Positions 35,875 through 47,324 of a stretch of DNA of 64,000 nt are shown here, in pieces. How positions within the stretch are numbered: position 1 is the first letter of the stretch; every line of letters starts with the position of its first letter. The stretch covers positions 224,669-288,668 of the forward strand of contig NZ_WKKF01000004.1 in NCBI RefSeq assembly GCF_009674765.1, in the 5' to 3' direction. Origin of the DNA: Metabacillus idriensis. GTDB lineage: Bacteria; Bacillota; Bacilli; Bacillales; Bacillaceae. Below the pieces are notes generated by a model. It was not told the origin of the DNA. It saw only the letters and a list, made by a program, of their open reading frames with translations, and searched no databases. The translations under genes were made by a program, and so were the position numbers.

Positions 35875-38289
35875 ATGTTTGTTTCATATAAATGGCTGCA
35901 GAATTACGTTGATCTCAGCGGAATATCAGCAGAAGAACTGGCAGAAAAAATCACTAGAAGCGGGATTGAAGTAGAAGGTGTTGAAACACTGAACGAAGGC
36001 ATGAGCGGTGTTGTAATTGGTCATGTGCTTGAAAAAGAACAGCATCCGAATGCTGATAAGCTGAACAAATGCTTAGTAGATGTCGGAGGAGAACTGCCTG
36101 TACAAATAATATGCGGTGCTGCAAATGTTGATAAAGGCCAAAAAGTAGCGGTAGCAACTGTGGGTGCCGTTCTTCCTGGAAACTTTAAGATTAAAAAAGC
36201 TAAGCTGCGCGGCGAAGAATCAAACGGAATGATCTGTTCTCTGCAGGAGCTCGGAATTGAGTCAAAGCTTGTGGCAAAAGAATTTTCTGAAGGGATTTTT
36301 GTTTTCCCGAATGACGTTCAGCCAGGTGCAGATGCTCTTGCTGAGCTGAGCCGTGATGATCAGATTCTTGAGCTTGGATTAACACCTAACCGTTCAGATT
36401 GCTTAAGCATGCTTGGTGTAGCACACGAAGTAGCTGCGATTTTAGGAAGAAGTGTCACATATCCTGACCTTACACATGTGGAAGCTTCTGAAAAGGCTGC
36501 AGATTATATTTCAGTATCAGTCGAGGCTAAAGAAGAGAATCCTTTATATGTAGCGAAAGTGATCCGCAATGTGCGTATTGCACCATCACCTCTATGGCTT
36601 CAAACGCGGTTAATGGCTGCAGGAATTCGCCCGCATAATAATGTTGTGGATATTACCAACTATGTATTAATTGAATACGGTCAGCCTTTGCATGCCTTTG
36701 ACTATGACCGCTTAGGTTCAAAAGAAATTCTTGTCCGTCTAGCTGAAGCTTCTGAAGAAATCGTCACACTGGATGGCCAGAAACGTATCCTGACTTCTGA
36801 ACATCTTGTTATTACAAATGGAAAAGAGCCAGTTGCTCTTGCAGGCGTGATGGGCGGAGAAAATTCTGAAGTTCATTCAGATACAACAACGATCCTGCTT
36901 GAGTCTGCGTACTTTAATGGTCAAACTGTCCGAAAAGCTTCTAAAGATCATGGACTCCGCAGTGAAGCAAGCGCGCGTTTCGAAAAAGGCGTTGATCCAA
37001 ACCGTGTGCGCGCTGCAGCAGAACGTGCAGCACAATTAATGATTGAGCTTGCAGGCGGCGAGGTTCTTAATGGATCTGCAGAAGTAAATTACTTAGAGGC
37101 AGAACCGGCTGTAGTCGGCATTCATGCAGATAAAATCAACAAAGTGCTTGGAATGAACATTTCAGTTAATGAAATTCAGTCGATTTTCACTCGACTTGGT
37201 TTTGAAGTCAAGGAAGATAACGGATTATTTACGGTTACTGTTCCGACAAGACGCGGGGATATTGCGATTGAAGAAGATTTAATTGAAGAAGTAGCCAGAC
37301 TGTATGGGTATGATAATATTCCTTCCACATTCCCGGTCAGTGCATCTTCACCAGGCAGGCTGACTGAATATCAGTCTAACCGCCGCAAAGCACGCCGTTA
37401 CTTAGAAGGAGCAGGCTTGTACCAGGCGATTACCTATTCATTAACAAGCGAAGAAAAAGCATCTCAATTTGCTCTTGAAGCATCAGACTATACTCGTCTT
37501 GCTATGCCGATGAGCGAAGAGCGCAGCGTGCTCCGCTTAAGCTTGGTTCCGCATTTGCTGGAAACACTGAAATACAATCTTGCTCGTCAAAATGACCAAG
37601 TGGCACTTTATGAAATGAGCTCGGTTTTCATTTCAAAGGGAGCAGGCGAACAGCCTGTTGAAAAAGAACGGTTAAGCGGTGCTGTTACTGGTTTGTGGCA
37701 TTTAAATCAATGGCAGGGCGAAAAGAAGCCGGTAGATTTCTATGTAGTAAAAGGAATTCTTGATGGATTGTTTGATGTCCTTGGATTGAAAGAGCAGATC
37801 ACATACAAACAGGCTAAGCGCGATGGGCTTCACCCGGGACGTACGGCTGAAATCTTGCTTAATGGCCAGACTGCCGGATTCATAGGCCAAGTTCATCCAA
37901 AACTTCAAAAACAAATGGACCTGACTGAAACATATGTATTTGAACTTGCCTTACAGCAGCTTTTGGAAACGAATCTTGAAGAATTAAAGTTTTCTGTGAT
38001 TCCTCGTTTCCCTTCAATGACACGGGATATTGCCCTTGTTGTTGACAGAGGAATTGTTGCAGGCGATCTTAAAGAAACGATTTCTGAAGCAGGCGGCAAG
38101 CTTCTAAAAGAAGTGTCTGTATTCGACTTATATGAAGGCGATAGACTCGAAGAAAATAAGAAGTCGCTTGCCTTCTCTCTGCGCTATTTCGATCCTGAGC
38201 GCACATTAACAGATGAAGAAGTAGCGAAGGCTCATGAAAAAGTGCTTCGTGCTGTTGAAGAGAAATATGCAGCGGTGCTGAGAGGTTAA
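35875..38289 (+). CDS. pheT: Phenylalanyl-tRNA synthetase beta subunit
   Basis: The 804-residue structural, editing and tRNA-binding subunit. Domains in order: N-terminal B1, EMAP/tRNA-binding fold (about 40-155), B3/B4 editing domain (about 200-390), B5 (about 405-480), a catalytic-like fold, and the ferredoxin-fold anticodon-binding domain (about 710-804). It is co-transcribed with pheS under the T-box. Confidence 0.97.
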   Translation: MFVSYKWLQNYVDLSGISAEELAEKITRSGIEVEGVETLNEGMSGVVIGHVLEKEQHPNADKLNKCLVDVGGELPVQIICGAANVDKGQKVAVATVGAVLPGNFKIKKAKLRGEESNGMICSLQELGIESKLVAKEFSEGIFVFPNDVQPGADALAELSRDDQILELGLTPNRSDCLSMLGVAHEVAAILGRSVTYPDLTHVEASEKAADYISVSVEAKEENPLYVAKVIRNVRIAPSPLWLQTRLMAAGIRPHNNVVDITNYVLIEYGQPLHAFDYDRLGSKEILVRLAEASEEIVTLDGQKRILTSEHLVITNGKEPVALAGVMGGENSEVHSDTTTILLESAYFNGQTVRKASKDHGLRSEASARFEKGVDPNRVRAAAERAAQLMIELAGGEVLNGSAEVNYLEAEPAVVGIHADKINKVLGMNISVNEIQSIFTRLGFEVKEDNGLFTVTVPTRRGDIAIEEDLIEEVARLYGYDNIPSTFPVSASSPGRLTEYQSNRRKARRYLEGAGLYQAITYSLTSEEKASQFALEASDYTRLAMPMSEERSVLRLSLVPHLLETLKYNLARQNDQVALYEMSSVFISKGAGEQPVEKERLSGAVTGLWHLNQWQGEKKPVDFYVVKGILDGLFDVLGLKEQITYKQAKRDGLHPGRTAEILLNGQTAGFIGQVHPKLQKQMDLTETYVFELALQQLLETNLEELKFSVIPRFPSMTRDIALVVDRGIVAGDLKETISEAGGKLLKEVSVFDLYEGDRLEENKKSLAFSLRYFDPERTLTDEEVAKAHEKVLRAVEEKYAAVLRG

Positions 38290-38299
38290 TGATTGACAT

Positions 38300-38339
38300 G
38301 AAAAGCAGTGAAATCTCATTAGATATCACTGCTTTTTTC
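38300..38339. terminator. Terminator between pheT and convergent bioA
   Basis: AAAAGCAGTG pairs with CACTGCTTTT around about 16 bases, with T's on the plus side and A's before the stem for the opposite direction. Confidence 0.85.
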
Positions 38340-38342
38340 TGT

Positions 38343-39722
38343 TCAGTTTTTCTCTGTAATGTCTCTGATAGACTGATAAAGAATGTCAGCCATCTCATCC
38401 AATTCCTCTTTTGCAGCTGCAAGCGGCGGCATAAATACAATGACATTTCCGAGTGGTCTGAGGAGCATGCCGAGTTCTCTTGCCCGTCTGCAGACTTTAA
38501 CTCCCACCCTGTCCTTCCAATCAAACGGCTCGGCTGTGTCCTTATTTCTCACTAATTCAATCCCGATCATAAAGCCTTTTTGCCGAATATCACCCACGTG
38601 GTCCAACTGTGAAAAAGCTGATAATTGAGCTGCCAGATATTCTGACATGATCTCCACTTCTTGTATGAGATTCCGCTTCTCTATTAATTCAAGATTTGCA
38701 ATGGCAACAGCACAGCCTAGAGGGTTTCCTGTGTAACTGTGACCATGGAAAAACGTTTTTTGCTCCTCATAGTCCCCTAAAAATGCATTGTAAATCTCTT
38801 CAGAAGCAACAGTTATAGCGACAGGAAGATATCCGCCTGTCAGTCCTTTTCCAGCGGTTAAAAGATCAGGAGTTACATGCTCGTGCTCACATGCAAACAT
38901 TTTCCCTGTTCTGCCAAACCCCGTAGCGACTTCATCCGCAATCATAAGGACCTCATATTTTGTACAAAGCTCTCTCACGCCCCTCAGGTAACCTTCCGGC
39001 ATCACAATAATACCGCTTGCACCTTGAACAATCGGTTCAATAATCAGAGCAGCAATTTCATCAGAACGTTCTGCTAATAGCTTCTCTAATTCTTTTAACG
39101 ATTCACGAACGATGACAGTTTCAGAATTGCCGAATGGTGAACGGTATACTGCAGGGTATGGAATTTTAATGCAGTCAAAAAGGAGTGATGAATAGGCTTT
39201 ATGAAACAGGTCGATGGCTCCTACTGAAACCGCACCTATCGTATCTCCGTGATAAGCTTCCTTCATCGTAATAAATTGTTTCTTATTCCCTTTTCCTTTA
39301 TGTTGCCAATATTGAAAGGCCATTTTAACAGCAATCTCTACAGAAGTTGCCCCTGAGTCTGAATAAAACACCTTTGTGAGTCCCTCTGGCATAAGGTTAA
39401 TGACTTTTTCGGCCAAAAGAATGGCAGGAACATTTGCCATGCCAAGCAGGGTGGAGTGTGCTACTTTTTCCAGCTGCTGTTTGATTGCCTCATTTAATTC
39501 TTCTACATTGTGACCGTGTACATTTAACCAGATGGAAGAGACGCCATCCCAATATTCTTTGCCGTTTACATCTATCAGTTTTCGCCCTTTCCCTTCAGCG
39601 ATAATAACAGGCTGATCTTCTATGTAATCTTTCATTTGGGTAAAAGGATGCCAAATATATTGCTTGTTTTTTGCTGCCAGTTCTTCGTAGCTGATATCAG
39701 TGAGTGCCGGACTTTTGTACAT
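38343..39722 (-). CDS. bioA: Adenosylmethionine-8-amino-7-oxononanoate aminotransferase
   Basis: PLP-dependent class III aminotransferase making 7,8-diaminopelargonic acid in biotin synthesis. In 459 residues the N-terminal [14 protein letters not shown] is typical of BioA, PLP-phosphate binding is in [12 protein letters not shown], and Lys292 ([10 protein letters not shown]) is the PLP Schiff-base residue. The start has GGGGGCT upstream; 63 bases of extra open frame have no ribosome site. The amino donor (SAM or lysine, as in B. subtilis BioK) cannot be told. It is divergent from bioY across a BirA operator. Confidence 0.94.
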   Translation of the reverse strand: MYKSPALTDISYEELAAKNKQYIWHPFTQMKDYIEDQPVIIAEGKGRKLIDVNGKEYWDGVSSIWLNVHGHNVEELNEAIKQQLEKVAHSTLLGMANVPAILLAEKVINLMPEGLTKVFYSDSGATSVEIAVKMAFQYWQHKGKGNKKQFITMKEAYHGDTIGAVSVGAIDLFHKAYSSLLFDCIKIPYPAVYRSPFGNSETVIVRESLKELEKLLAERSDEIAALIIEPIVQGASGIIVMPEGYLRGVRELCTKYEVLMIADEVATGFGRTGKMFACEHEHVTPDLLTAGKGLTGGYLPVAITVASEEIYNAFLGDYEEQKTFFHGHSYTGNPLGCAVAIANLELIEKRNLIQEVEIMSEYLAAQLSAFSQLDHVGDIRQKGFMIGIELVRNKDTAEPFDWKDRVGVKVCRRARELGMLLRPLGNVIVFMPPLAAAKEELDEMADILYQSIRDITEKN

Positions 39723-39776
39723 GGTGAGCCCCCTGTAAGAATTTTTTATAACTCTATCGTATAAACAGAAAACACT

Positions 39777-39811
39777 ATATGTCAACCAAAAAAATAATTA
39801 AGTTGACATAT
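39777..39811. promoter_or_regulatory. BirA-type biotin operator in the bioA/bioY divergent promoter region
   Basis: ATATGTCAAC, 15 bases, GTTGACATAT form a perfect 10-base dyad like known BirA operators. Each arm contains a TTGACA: on the plus strand TTGACA (39803-39808) with TAAAAT 18 bases later serves bioY, and on the minus strand TTGACA (39785-39780) with TACGAT 18 bases later serves bioA. Biotinyl-AMP-loaded BirA should block both. Confidence 0.85.
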
Positions 39812-39863
39812 ATGTTTTGATGTAGATAAAATGAAGAAAAATAGAAAGAGAGGAAGAAAAAGG

Positions 39864-40451
39864 ATGAAGCGTTCGCTGTCGGTCTATTCCATTTCAGTTG
39901 TATCAATGTTTGCTGCTCTAACAGCAGTAGGAGCCTTTATTAAAATACCGATGCCGGTTATTCCATTTACTTTGCAGATTCTATTTGTCTACCTTGCAGG
40001 TGCCCTTTTGGGGAGCAAGCTTGGTGCAATGAGTCAAATGCTGTATATTGGGATCGGACTTGCCGGGCTTCCGGTATTTTCAAGCGGAGGAGGACTTTCC
40101 TATATTTTTCAGCCGACATTCGGTTATTTAATCGGATTTGCTGCTGCAAGTTTTGTCATCGGCTATATACTTGAAAGATGCAATCAGCCAAAGCTGAAGC
40201 ATTTTCTATTTGCTCATTTTACTGGTCTTATCATTGTATATTTATTTGGCGTAGGCTATTTATATCTCTCGCTAAACACCTGGATTGGAACAGGGATTTC
40301 ATTTAGCGCAGCATTTTACAGCGGTTTTCTGCTGAGTGTATTCGGCGATTTGCTTCTGTGTTTCGGAGCTTCTCTATTATCACTAAGATTGTATAAATCC
40401 GTGCCCAGGCCATTGGTCAATGTCTCCTATTCAGGGGAAGCGAAGGGATGA
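39864..40451 (+). CDS. bioY: Biotin transporter BioY (ECF S component)
   Basis: Substrate-binding membrane subunit of an energy-coupling-factor biotin transporter. The 195-residue protein has six hydrophobic segments and the family motifs GAFIKIPMPVIPFTLQILFV and GLAGLPVFSSGGG. ATG 39864 (MKRSLSVYS) is chosen; the 11 codons before it are all basic and lie where the ribosome site (AGAGAGGA) is. The stop overlaps the bioD start (ATGA). Confidence 0.94.
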   Translation: MKRSLSVYSISVVSMFAALTAVGAFIKIPMPVIPFTLQILFVYLAGALLGSKLGAMSQMLYIGIGLAGLPVFSSGGGLSYIFQPTFGYLIGFAAASFVIGYILERCNQPKLKHFLFAHFTGLIIVYLFGVGYLYLSLNTWIGTGISFSAAFYSGFLLSVFGDLLLCFGASLLSLRLYKSVPRPLVNVSYSGEAKG

Positions 40452-41155
40452 GCGGGATATTTATTACTGGCACTGACACAGGCATCGGAAAAACGTTTGT
40501 AACCGCATATTTAATCGGAATGCTTCAGCGTTCCGGGATAAAAGCCGTTCCGTACAAACCTATTCAAAGCGGCGGAAGGCGGGAAGCAGGCTGTCTGGTT
40601 GCAGAGGATATTGAAGAATATCGCCTTGCCGCAAATTTGCCCTATCAGCAAGATGACCTATGTACTTACTGTCTGGAAGAACCACTGTCCCCTCATTTAG
40701 CCGCGAAAATATCAGGCACTAAAATTGATAAGGATCGACTGGTCAATCAATATCTCAAGCTTCAAAAGGAAAACGATATTGTGATCGTAGAAGGGGCAGG
40801 CGGGCTGGCAGTGCCTCTTGCTGAAAATGAAGATGGATTCTATTTAACGAAAGATCTTATTAATGAGCTGAACATTCCTGTCCTGATTGTTACTCATCCC
40901 GCACTTGGAACGATTAATCACTCCTTGCTGACAGCAGAATATGCAAAGAAAAACGGGATAGCCGTTCTTGGATTTATCCTCAACAACATGTCTCAGGAAG
41001 AGTCTCTGATGGAGCAGGACAATGTTAGGATGATTGAGATTTTGAGCGGCGTTCCTGTAATTGGGAAAATTCCATACTCGAAGGGGAAATATGAAAGTTT
41101 ATTAAATCGTGAGCCTCTTATTCCCATCGATCAAATATTAAAAAAACAGCGGTAA
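40448..41155 (+). CDS. bioD: Dethiobiotin synthetase
   Basis: ATP-dependent closure of the ureido ring to dethiobiotin. The 235-residue P-loop enzyme has Walker A at residues 6-14 (GTDTGIGKT), the KPIQSG motif with the carbamate-forming Lys, and VEGAGGLAVPL. It overlaps bioY by 4 bases. No bioF or bioB lies beside it, so the pathway must be completed elsewhere or bioA/D serve imported precursors. Confidence 0.95.
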   Translation: MSGIFITGTDTGIGKTFVTAYLIGMLQRSGIKAVPYKPIQSGGRREAGCLVAEDIEEYRLAANLPYQQDDLCTYCLEEPLSPHLAAKISGTKIDKDRLVNQYLKLQKENDIVIVEGAGGLAVPLAENEDGFYLTKDLINELNIPVLIVTHPALGTINHSLLTAEYAKKNGIAVLGFILNNMSQEESLMEQDNVRMIEILSGVPVIGKIPYSKGKYESLLNREPLIPIDQILKKQR

Positions 41156-41183
41156 AATCAATGAGATTTTGCCGCTGTTTTTA
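41143..41183. terminator. Bidirectional terminator between bioD and rnhC
   Basis: AAAACAGCGG-AAAATC pairs with GATTTT-CCGCTGTTTT around four to five bases, followed by T's. It overlaps the end of bioD. Confidence 0.88.
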
Positions 41184-41194
41184 TTAGGTTTAAT

Positions 41195-42130
41195 CTATCT
41201 TTTTTTCTTGGCAGCCAATTTTTTTGCTTTATCAGTATTGGCAAAATGAAACTTTGTTAAGTTTTTCAATATGTCTTCACCTTTTTTTATAATAATGGCT
41301 GCTGCCGCTTCGTCAACCTTTGCTCCAGCACCTTTAGGGAGTATCATCCCGGCTTTTTCAGACAGACGATCCATTTCCTTGAGGAAAGCATATCTTGCCA
41401 AAATGGAAGCTGCTGCAACCGCCAGGTGGATTCCTTCTGCTTTTGTACTGAAAAAAGTATTTTCTTTACGGTAGGAATTTCCGCTAAGATGCTTGAAATA
41501 GATGGAAGGCTCTGCAAACTGATCGATTAAAACACCTTCAGGAATTTCAGGTGCGATCTTATCGTAAAGTTTGTTGATCGCCTGATTATGAAGGATGGCC
41601 TTCATTTTCCCCTGTGACATTCCTGTACTCTGCAGCTGATTGTATTTTTCATTATGCAGAACCAGCAGGCTGTAAGGAATGATAGAAAGAAGATCTTTGG
41701 CAATGGCCGTAATTTGTCTATCATTCAGATGCTTTGAATCTTTCACTCCCAATTCCTGAAGCAGGGGAATCTGCTCTTTTTTCACATAGGCTGCTACAAC
41801 AGTAATCGGCCCAAAGAAATCGCCTGTTCCAACTTCATCCGATCCTATAATGGAGAGAGTTGATATGTTCGCCGGCGGACTAAAAACAGTAAGAGGCTTC
41901 GAAGGTTTCTTAGTAGTCTTTTGTTCAGGCTTTGACCACTTTTCTGCTTCTTCTGCGGCCAGATTGCCCTGAAACAGAACTTTGCCTGATTTGTAGGCAG
42001 TAATGGTACACCCGTTTGATTTAGCAGTAAATACAGCACCCGGCGGGAGCTTTGAGCCTAGATCCGAAGAGTAGTAGGATTTCATTTTCAGGATGGTCGG
42101 CTGATCAATTTTAATAACGGCATTGGACAA
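41195..42130 (-). CDS. rnhC: Ribonuclease HIII
   Basis: Cleaves RNA of RNA-DNA hybrids. The 311-residue protein has an N-terminal TBP-like domain (1-80) and the RNase HII-like catalytic domain with GSDEVGTGDFFGP (Asp, Glu) and KDSKHL. The start is TTG, with GAGGTG seven bases before it, and the gene is divergent from zapA. It ends with a Lys-rich tail. Confidence 0.94.
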   Translation of the reverse strand: MSNAVIKIDQPTILKMKSYYSSDLGSKLPPGAVFTAKSNGCTITAYKSGKVLFQGNLAAEEAEKWSKPEQKTTKKPSKPLTVFSPPANISTLSIIGSDEVGTGDFFGPITVVAAYVKKEQIPLLQELGVKDSKHLNDRQITAIAKDLLSIIPYSLLVLHNEKYNQLQSTGMSQGKMKAILHNQAINKLYDKIAPEIPEGVLIDQFAEPSIYFKHLSGNSYRKENTFFSTKAEGIHLAVAAASILARYAFLKEMDRLSEKAGMILPKGAGAKVDEAAAAIIIKKGEDILKNLTKFHFANTDKAKKLAAKKKR

Positions 42131-42249
42131 GAGATGACACCTCTTTTAAAATATGATTGATACTGGATATTGATTGGCATTATCTTTCCATTATACTAGA
42201 TATCATGTTATGATAAAGATTAGGATTCTCAAGAATGGAGGATTTTTCG

Positions 42250-42507
42250 TTGGATAACCACTCAAAAAAGAAAACGACAGTTGATATATATGGACAGCAA
42301 TTTTCAATAGTAGGCACGGAGAGCACAAGTCATGTGCGCCTGGTGGCTTCTATTGTTGATGATAAAATGCGTGAAATCAGCAGCAAAAGTCCTAATCTGG
42401 ATATTAATAAGCTGGCAGTTTTAACTGCAGTGAATGTTGTGCATGACTATTTAAAATTAAGAGACGAATTTGAAAAACTAGAGAAACAAATCATAGAAAA
42501 GGATTGA
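42250..42507 (+). CDS. zapA: Cell division protein ZapA
   Basis: An 85-residue FtsZ-associated protein that promotes Z-ring assembly: a small beta domain ([14 protein letters not shown]) and a C-terminal coiled coil (about 45-85). I choose TTG 42250 since the ATG at 42235 lies inside the ribosome site (GGAGG), and 85 residues is the B. subtilis length. Confidence 0.9.
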   Translation: MDNHSKKKTTVDIYGQQFSIVGTESTSHVRLVASIVDDKMREISSKSPNLDINKLAVLTAVNVVHDYLKLRDEFEKLEKQIIEKD

Positions 42508-42515
42508 CGCGGTAA

Positions 42516-43058
42516 ATGCTTGATATTGCACTTTTCATCATTTTGGCCATGGGCCTATTAGTCGGATTAAAACGCGGCTTTATTCTTCAATTCATACATC
42601 TTACAGGGTTTATCATCGCCTATATTGTAGCATACAAATACTTTGGTGTTTTAGCGCCAAAGTTAGAGCTGTGGGTTCCTTACCCATCGTTTGGCGAGAG
42701 CGGATCCGCTATTTCCTTTTTTACAGGCGGAAATCTTGAAGATGCTTACTATAGAGCAGTAGCGTTTGTCATTTTATTTATCGGCACAAAGATCTTGCTG
42801 CAGGTAGTAGGATCTATGCTTGATTTTGTTACATACCTTCCAGTTCTTAAACAGCTGAATAAATGGGCTGGCGCCATCTTAGGATTTCTCGAAATCTATT
42901 TAATCCTTTTCATCATGCTGTTTATTGGGGGGCTTCTTCCTATTCCGGAAGTCCAGTCAGCAATGGGGAATTCAGGACTTGCGAAGGTTATCGTTCATCA
43001 CACGCCGTATTTTTCTGATAAAGTTCAGGAATTATGGCTGCAATATGCACCGAATTAA
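42516..43058 (+). CDS. yshB: CvpA family membrane protein (YshB)
   Basis: A 180-residue CvpA-like protein with four hydrophobic segments (about 2-18, 24-42, 78-100, 118-142). CvpA is needed for colicin V production in E. coli; its role in Bacillus is unknown. It follows zapA after eight bases, as in B. subtilis, and ends in a strong terminator. Confidence 0.88.
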   Translation: MLDIALFIILAMGLLVGLKRGFILQFIHLTGFIIAYIVAYKYFGVLAPKLELWVPYPSFGESGSAISFFTGGNLEDAYYRAVAFVILFIGTKILLQVVGSMLDFVTYLPVLKQLNKWAGAILGFLEIYLILFIMLFIGGLLPIPEVQSAMGNSGLAKVIVHHTPYFSDKVQELWLQYAPN

Positions 43059-43088
43059 CTTCTCCTCCAATTAGGAGAAGTTTTTTTG
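43058..43088 (+). terminator. Terminator of zapA-yshB
   Basis: AACTTCTCCT pairs with AGGAGAAGTT around six bases, followed by T's. Confidence 0.92.
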
Positions 43089-43194
43089 GTAAAAGGTCTT
43101 TTATCCCTTTGTTGTACTTTTGAAGAAAATATTTGTATCATTTTAAATGAGCCCCAATAGATGGAAAAACGACTTGACCCGAGGTGAAGGAACA

Positions 43195-44916
43195 ATGAGC
43201 GTACATAAAAAAGATGTCATTAAATTACTTGAATATATAGCTGTACACATGGAACTGAAAGGAGAAAATCCGTTTAAGATCGCAGCTTTCCGGAAAGCTG
43301 CCAATGCCCTCGAAACAGATGAAAGAAGCTTGTCTTCAATCGAGGATTTTACAAAAATCGCAGGAATCGGAAAAGGAACAGCTGCGGTCATTACTGAGTA
43401 TATCCAAGAAGGAAAATCAAAAACACTGGAACAGCTTCAGTCAGAAGTTCCTCAGGGGCTTATTCCGCTCCTGAAGCTGCCTGGACTTGGCGGTAAAAAA
43501 ATTGCAAAGCTATATAAAGAGCTTGGGGTAACGGACGTTGATTCTCTTAAAAAAGCTTGTCTTGAAGAGAAGGTACAGAGTCTTGCCGGGTTCGGGAAAA
43601 AAACAGAAGAAAAAATCCTCGCTGCGATTGGTGAAATTGGAACCCGTCCTGAGAGGCTGCCGTTATCATTTGCACTGCCGATTGCAGAGGAAATTGAGAC
43701 GTATTTAGAAACTTGTGAAGAGGTTCAAAAATACAGCAGAGCAGGCAGTCTCAGACGAATGAGAGAAACCGTCAAAGATCTGGATTTTATTATCGCAACT
43801 GAGCATCCCCAATATGTCAGAGATCAGCTCGTAAAAATCCCGAATATCTCAGAAATCATTGCAAATGGAGACACAAAGGTCTCTGTACAGCTGCAGTATG
43901 AATATGAAATCGGAGTGGATTTCCGGTTAGTGACTCTTAATGAATTTGCCACGACACTTCATCATTTCACTGGTTCAAAGGATCACAACGTAAAAATGCG
44001 GCAGCTGGCAAAAGAACGCGGAGAAAAAATCAGTGAATATGGGGTTGAAAATAGTGAGACAGGTGAAATGACAACATTTTCAACGGAAGAAGAATTTTAC
44101 GCTCACTTTGATCTGCCTTTCTTCCCTCCTGAAATCCGCGAAGACGGGACGGAAGTAGAAAAATATCTGAAGGATACCAAGCTGATATCTGCTGATGATA
44201 TAAAAGGAGATCTTCATATGCACTCGACTTGGAGTGATGGAGCCTTTACAATCAGTGAAATGGCAGAGGCGTGCAGAATGCGAGGGTATCAGTATATGGC
44301 CATTACAGATCACTCACAATATCTTAAAGTTGCAAATGGCCTGACTCCTGAACGATTAAAAGCACAGCGGAATGAAATTGACAAATTAAATGAACAGTAT
44401 AAGGATTTTAAAATTTTTGCAGGAGTTGAAATGGACATCTTGCCGGATGGCTCACTTGATTATGATGATGAAGTATTAGAAGGAATGGACTTTGTCATCG
44501 CGTCGATTCATTCCAGCTTTTCTCAATCACAGGATATCATCATGCAGCGCCTGAAAACGGCTCTTGAAAATCATCATGTAGATATGATTGCACATCCTAC
44601 AGGCAGACTGATCGGCAGAAGAAGCGGATATGAGCCGGATGTTGACATGCTGATTCAGCTTGCAAAAGAAACAAATACTGTTTTAGAGCTGAATGCAAAT
44701 CCGAACAGACTGGATTTGAGTGCTGAGCATATTAAAAAAGCGCATGAATCAGGTGTAAAACTTGCAATCAATACAGATGCACATAATATAGACATGCTTG
44801 AAGATATGAAAACAGGTGTTTCAACAGCAATAAAAGGATGGGTGAAAGCAGAAAACGTAATCAATACGTGGGATCTGAATCAGCTGCAATCCTTTTTTAA
44901 CAGGCATAATAAGTAG
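43195..44916 (+). CDS. polX: DNA polymerase/3'-5' exonuclease PolX
   Basis: Family X polymerase with exonuclease activity, for base-excision repair. In 573 residues (570 in B. subtilis) it has an N-terminal 8-kDa domain with helix-hairpin-helix GIGKGTAAVI, a polymerase domain (AGSLRRMRETVKDLDFII, HHFTGSKDHN) and a C-terminal PHP domain (DLHMHSTWSDG, ITDHSQY, AINTDAHN) holding the nuclease metals. ATG 43195 (MSVHKKDVIKL) has GAGGTGAAGG upstream. mutS2 follows after 29 bases. Confidence 0.95.
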   Translation: MSVHKKDVIKLLEYIAVHMELKGENPFKIAAFRKAANALETDERSLSSIEDFTKIAGIGKGTAAVITEYIQEGKSKTLEQLQSEVPQGLIPLLKLPGLGGKKIAKLYKELGVTDVDSLKKACLEEKVQSLAGFGKKTEEKILAAIGEIGTRPERLPLSFALPIAEEIETYLETCEEVQKYSRAGSLRRMRETVKDLDFIIATEHPQYVRDQLVKIPNISEIIANGDTKVSVQLQYEYEIGVDFRLVTLNEFATTLHHFTGSKDHNVKMRQLAKERGEKISEYGVENSETGEMTTFSTEEEFYAHFDLPFFPPEIREDGTEVEKYLKDTKLISADDIKGDLHMHSTWSDGAFTISEMAEACRMRGYQYMAITDHSQYLKVANGLTPERLKAQRNEIDKLNEQYKDFKIFAGVEMDILPDGSLDYDDEVLEGMDFVIASIHSSFSQSQDIIMQRLKTALENHHVDMIAHPTGRLIGRRSGYEPDVDMLIQLAKETNTVLELNANPNRLDLSAEHIKKAHESGVKLAINTDAHNIDMLEDMKTGVSTAIKGWVKAENVINTWDLNQLQSFFNRHNK

Positions 44917-44945
44917 CCTAAAAGACAGCAAGGAGGCTGTATATC

Positions 44946-47303
44946 GTGCAGCAGCGTGTGTTAAAAGTATTAGAATTCAATAAAGTTAAAGAACAGCTTT
45001 TAAAGCATATATCTTCTTCATTAGCAAAGGAAAAAGTGGAGAGGCTTGTTCCATCCACTGATTATGACGAGGTAAGAAAATGGCAGGAACAGACAGATGA
45101 AGCTGCAAAAGTCCTTAGGCTGAAAGGAAATGCTCCTTTTGGCGGTCTCGTTGATATTCGAAAGAGCATTAAACGGTCTAAAATCGGCGGTATGCTGAAT
45201 CCTCACGAGCTGATGGAGATTGCGGGAACTCTTTATGCAGGCAAGCATATGAAGCGGTTTATTGAGGACATGGTGGAAAATGGAATCGATATTCCTCATC
45301 TGGACGGATTTGCAGCCGAGATTCAGCCCCTGCAGGAGCTGGAGCAGCTCATTATTCACTGTATTGGCGATAATGGAGAAGTTCTCGACGGAGCAAGCGA
45401 TGCTCTTCGTTCGATTCGGACATCATTAAGAACAACAGAGTCAAGGGTGCGAGAAAAGCTTGAGTCGCTGATCCGATCTTCTTCTGCTCAAAAAATGCTT
45501 TCTGACGCTATTATTACTATACGTAATGACAGGTATGTGATTCCTGTTAAGCAGGAATACCGTTCAGCATACGGCGGAATTGTCCATGATCAGTCTTCAT
45601 CAGGAGCAACGTTATTTATCGAGCCTCAGGCAGTAGTTGACTTAAATAACACGCTTCAGCAGGCGCGCATGAAAGAGAAGATTGAAATTGACCGCATTTT
45701 AACAGAAATTACGGTGAAAGTGGCTGAAGAAGCCGAGCCTCTCTTGGTTAACGTAGAAGCGCTCAGCGAAATGGATTTTATGTTTACGAAAGCAGCGTAC
45801 GCGGAAAAAATAAAAGCTTCAAAGCCTGAAATGAATAACAGCGGAAGAATTAAACTTTTCAAAGCAAGACATCCGCTTTTGAACGCGGAAGAAGTTGTCG
45901 CAAATGACATTGAACTTGGCGCTGAGTTTACGACAATTGTTATAACAGGGCCGAATACAGGCGGAAAAACAGTAACCCTGAAAACAGTCGGTCTATTTAC
46001 ATTGATGGCGCAATCCGGACTGCAGATTCCATCTCTTGACGGCTCCGAAATGGCAGTGTTTGAAAATGTATATGCGGATATCGGAGACGAACAGTCGATA
46101 GAGCAAAGCTTAAGTACATTTTCTTCTCACATGGTAAACATTGTGGATATTTTAAAGCGTGTTGACGATAACAGCCTGGTATTGTTTGATGAGCTTGGTG
46201 CAGGAACAGACCCGCAGGAGGGAGCAGCACTTGCCATCTCCATTTTGGATGAAGTTCATCATCGCGGTGCTAGAGTGATCGCCACAACGCATTATCCTGA
46301 ACTAAAAGCATACGGATATAATCGTGAAGGTGTTGTTAATGCAAGCGTTGAATTCAATATTGAAACATTAAGCCCTACTTATAAGCTTTTAATCGGCGTT
46401 CCCGGCCGAAGCAACGCATTTGAAATTTCAAAGCGGCTTGGCCTTATGCAAACAGTCATTGACCGTGCAAAATCCCATATGAGTGCTGAGAGCAATGAAG
46501 TAGATTCAATGATTGCGTCGCTTGAAGAGAGCAAAAAACGCTCAGACTCAGAGCTTACTGAAGCAGAAGAATTGCGCAAAGACGCAGAAAAGCTTCATTC
46601 AGAGCTGCAAAATCAAATTCTTTCATTCAACGAAGAACGCGACAAACTTTACGAACAGGCAGAAAAAAAGGCGGCAGAAAAAGTTGAAGCGGCAAAAGCG
46701 GAAGCAGAGTCCATTATCCGCGAATTAAGAAAGATGCAAAAAGAACACCGAACTGGTATTAAAGAACATGAATTAATCGATGCTAAAAAACGTCTTGAAG
46801 AAGCGGTGCCTGAATTTGAAAAAAGCAGCAAACAGCCGAAAACGAAGACGCAGAAGCATCAGTATGCAGAAGGCGACGAAGTGAAGGTCATCAGCTTCAA
46901 TCAAAAAGGCCACTTGCTCTCTAAAGTAGGCGATAAGGAATGGCAGGTGCAGATAGGCATTCTGAAAATGAAGGTAAAAGAAGATGATCTGCAGTACATC
47001 AGCAGACCTAAGCCTGTCGAAACGAAACCTCTTGCAATGGTAAAAGGAAAAGATTATCATGTCTCCCTTGAACTTGATTTAAGAGGCGAACGGTATGAAA
47101 ATGCCCTCCTTAGAGTAGAAAAATATATGGACGATGCCGTACTTGCCGGCTATCCGCGAATTTCCATCATTCACGGAAAGGGGACAGGAGCACTTCGGAC
47201 AGGTGTGCAGGAATATTTGAAAAAGCACAGAAACGTTAAGAGCACCCGCTACGGGGAATCAGGAGAAGGCGGTTCAGGCGTTACGATTGTTGAATTAAAA
47301 TAA
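44946..47303 (+). CDS. mutS2: Endonuclease MutS2
   Basis: A MutS paralogue acting against recombination and, in B. subtilis, as a sensor of collided ribosomes. The 785 residues (same as B. subtilis) have the MutS core and lever, the ATPase with Walker A at 335-342 (GPNTGGKT), a long Glu/Lys coiled coil (about 515-620) and a C-terminal Smr domain ([22 protein letters not shown]). The start is GTG with AGGAGG upstream. Confidence 0.95.
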   Translation: MQQRVLKVLEFNKVKEQLLKHISSSLAKEKVERLVPSTDYDEVRKWQEQTDEAAKVLRLKGNAPFGGLVDIRKSIKRSKIGGMLNPHELMEIAGTLYAGKHMKRFIEDMVENGIDIPHLDGFAAEIQPLQELEQLIIHCIGDNGEVLDGASDALRSIRTSLRTTESRVREKLESLIRSSSAQKMLSDAIITIRNDRYVIPVKQEYRSAYGGIVHDQSSSGATLFIEPQAVVDLNNTLQQARMKEKIEIDRILTEITVKVAEEAEPLLVNVEALSEMDFMFTKAAYAEKIKASKPEMNNSGRIKLFKARHPLLNAEEVVANDIELGAEFTTIVITGPNTGGKTVTLKTVGLFTLMAQSGLQIPSLDGSEMAVFENVYADIGDEQSIEQSLSTFSSHMVNIVDILKRVDDNSLVLFDELGAGTDPQEGAALAISILDEVHHRGARVIATTHYPELKAYGYNREGVVNASVEFNIETLSPTYKLLIGVPGRSNAFEISKRLGLMQTVIDRAKSHMSAESNEVDSMIASLEESKKRSDSELTEAEELRKDAEKLHSELQNQILSFNEERDKLYEQAEKKAAEKVEAAKAEAESIIRELRKMQKEHRTGIKEHELIDAKKRLEEAVPEFEKSSKQPKTKTQKHQYAEGDEVKVISFNQKGHLLSKVGDKEWQVQIGILKMKVKEDDLQYISRPKPVETKPLAMVKGKDYHVSLELDLRGERYENALLRVEKYMDDAVLAGYPRISIIHGKGTGALRTGVQEYLKKHRNVKSTRYGESGEGGSGVTIVELK

Positions 47304-47324
47304 TCGAAATATGGGAGATATGAA

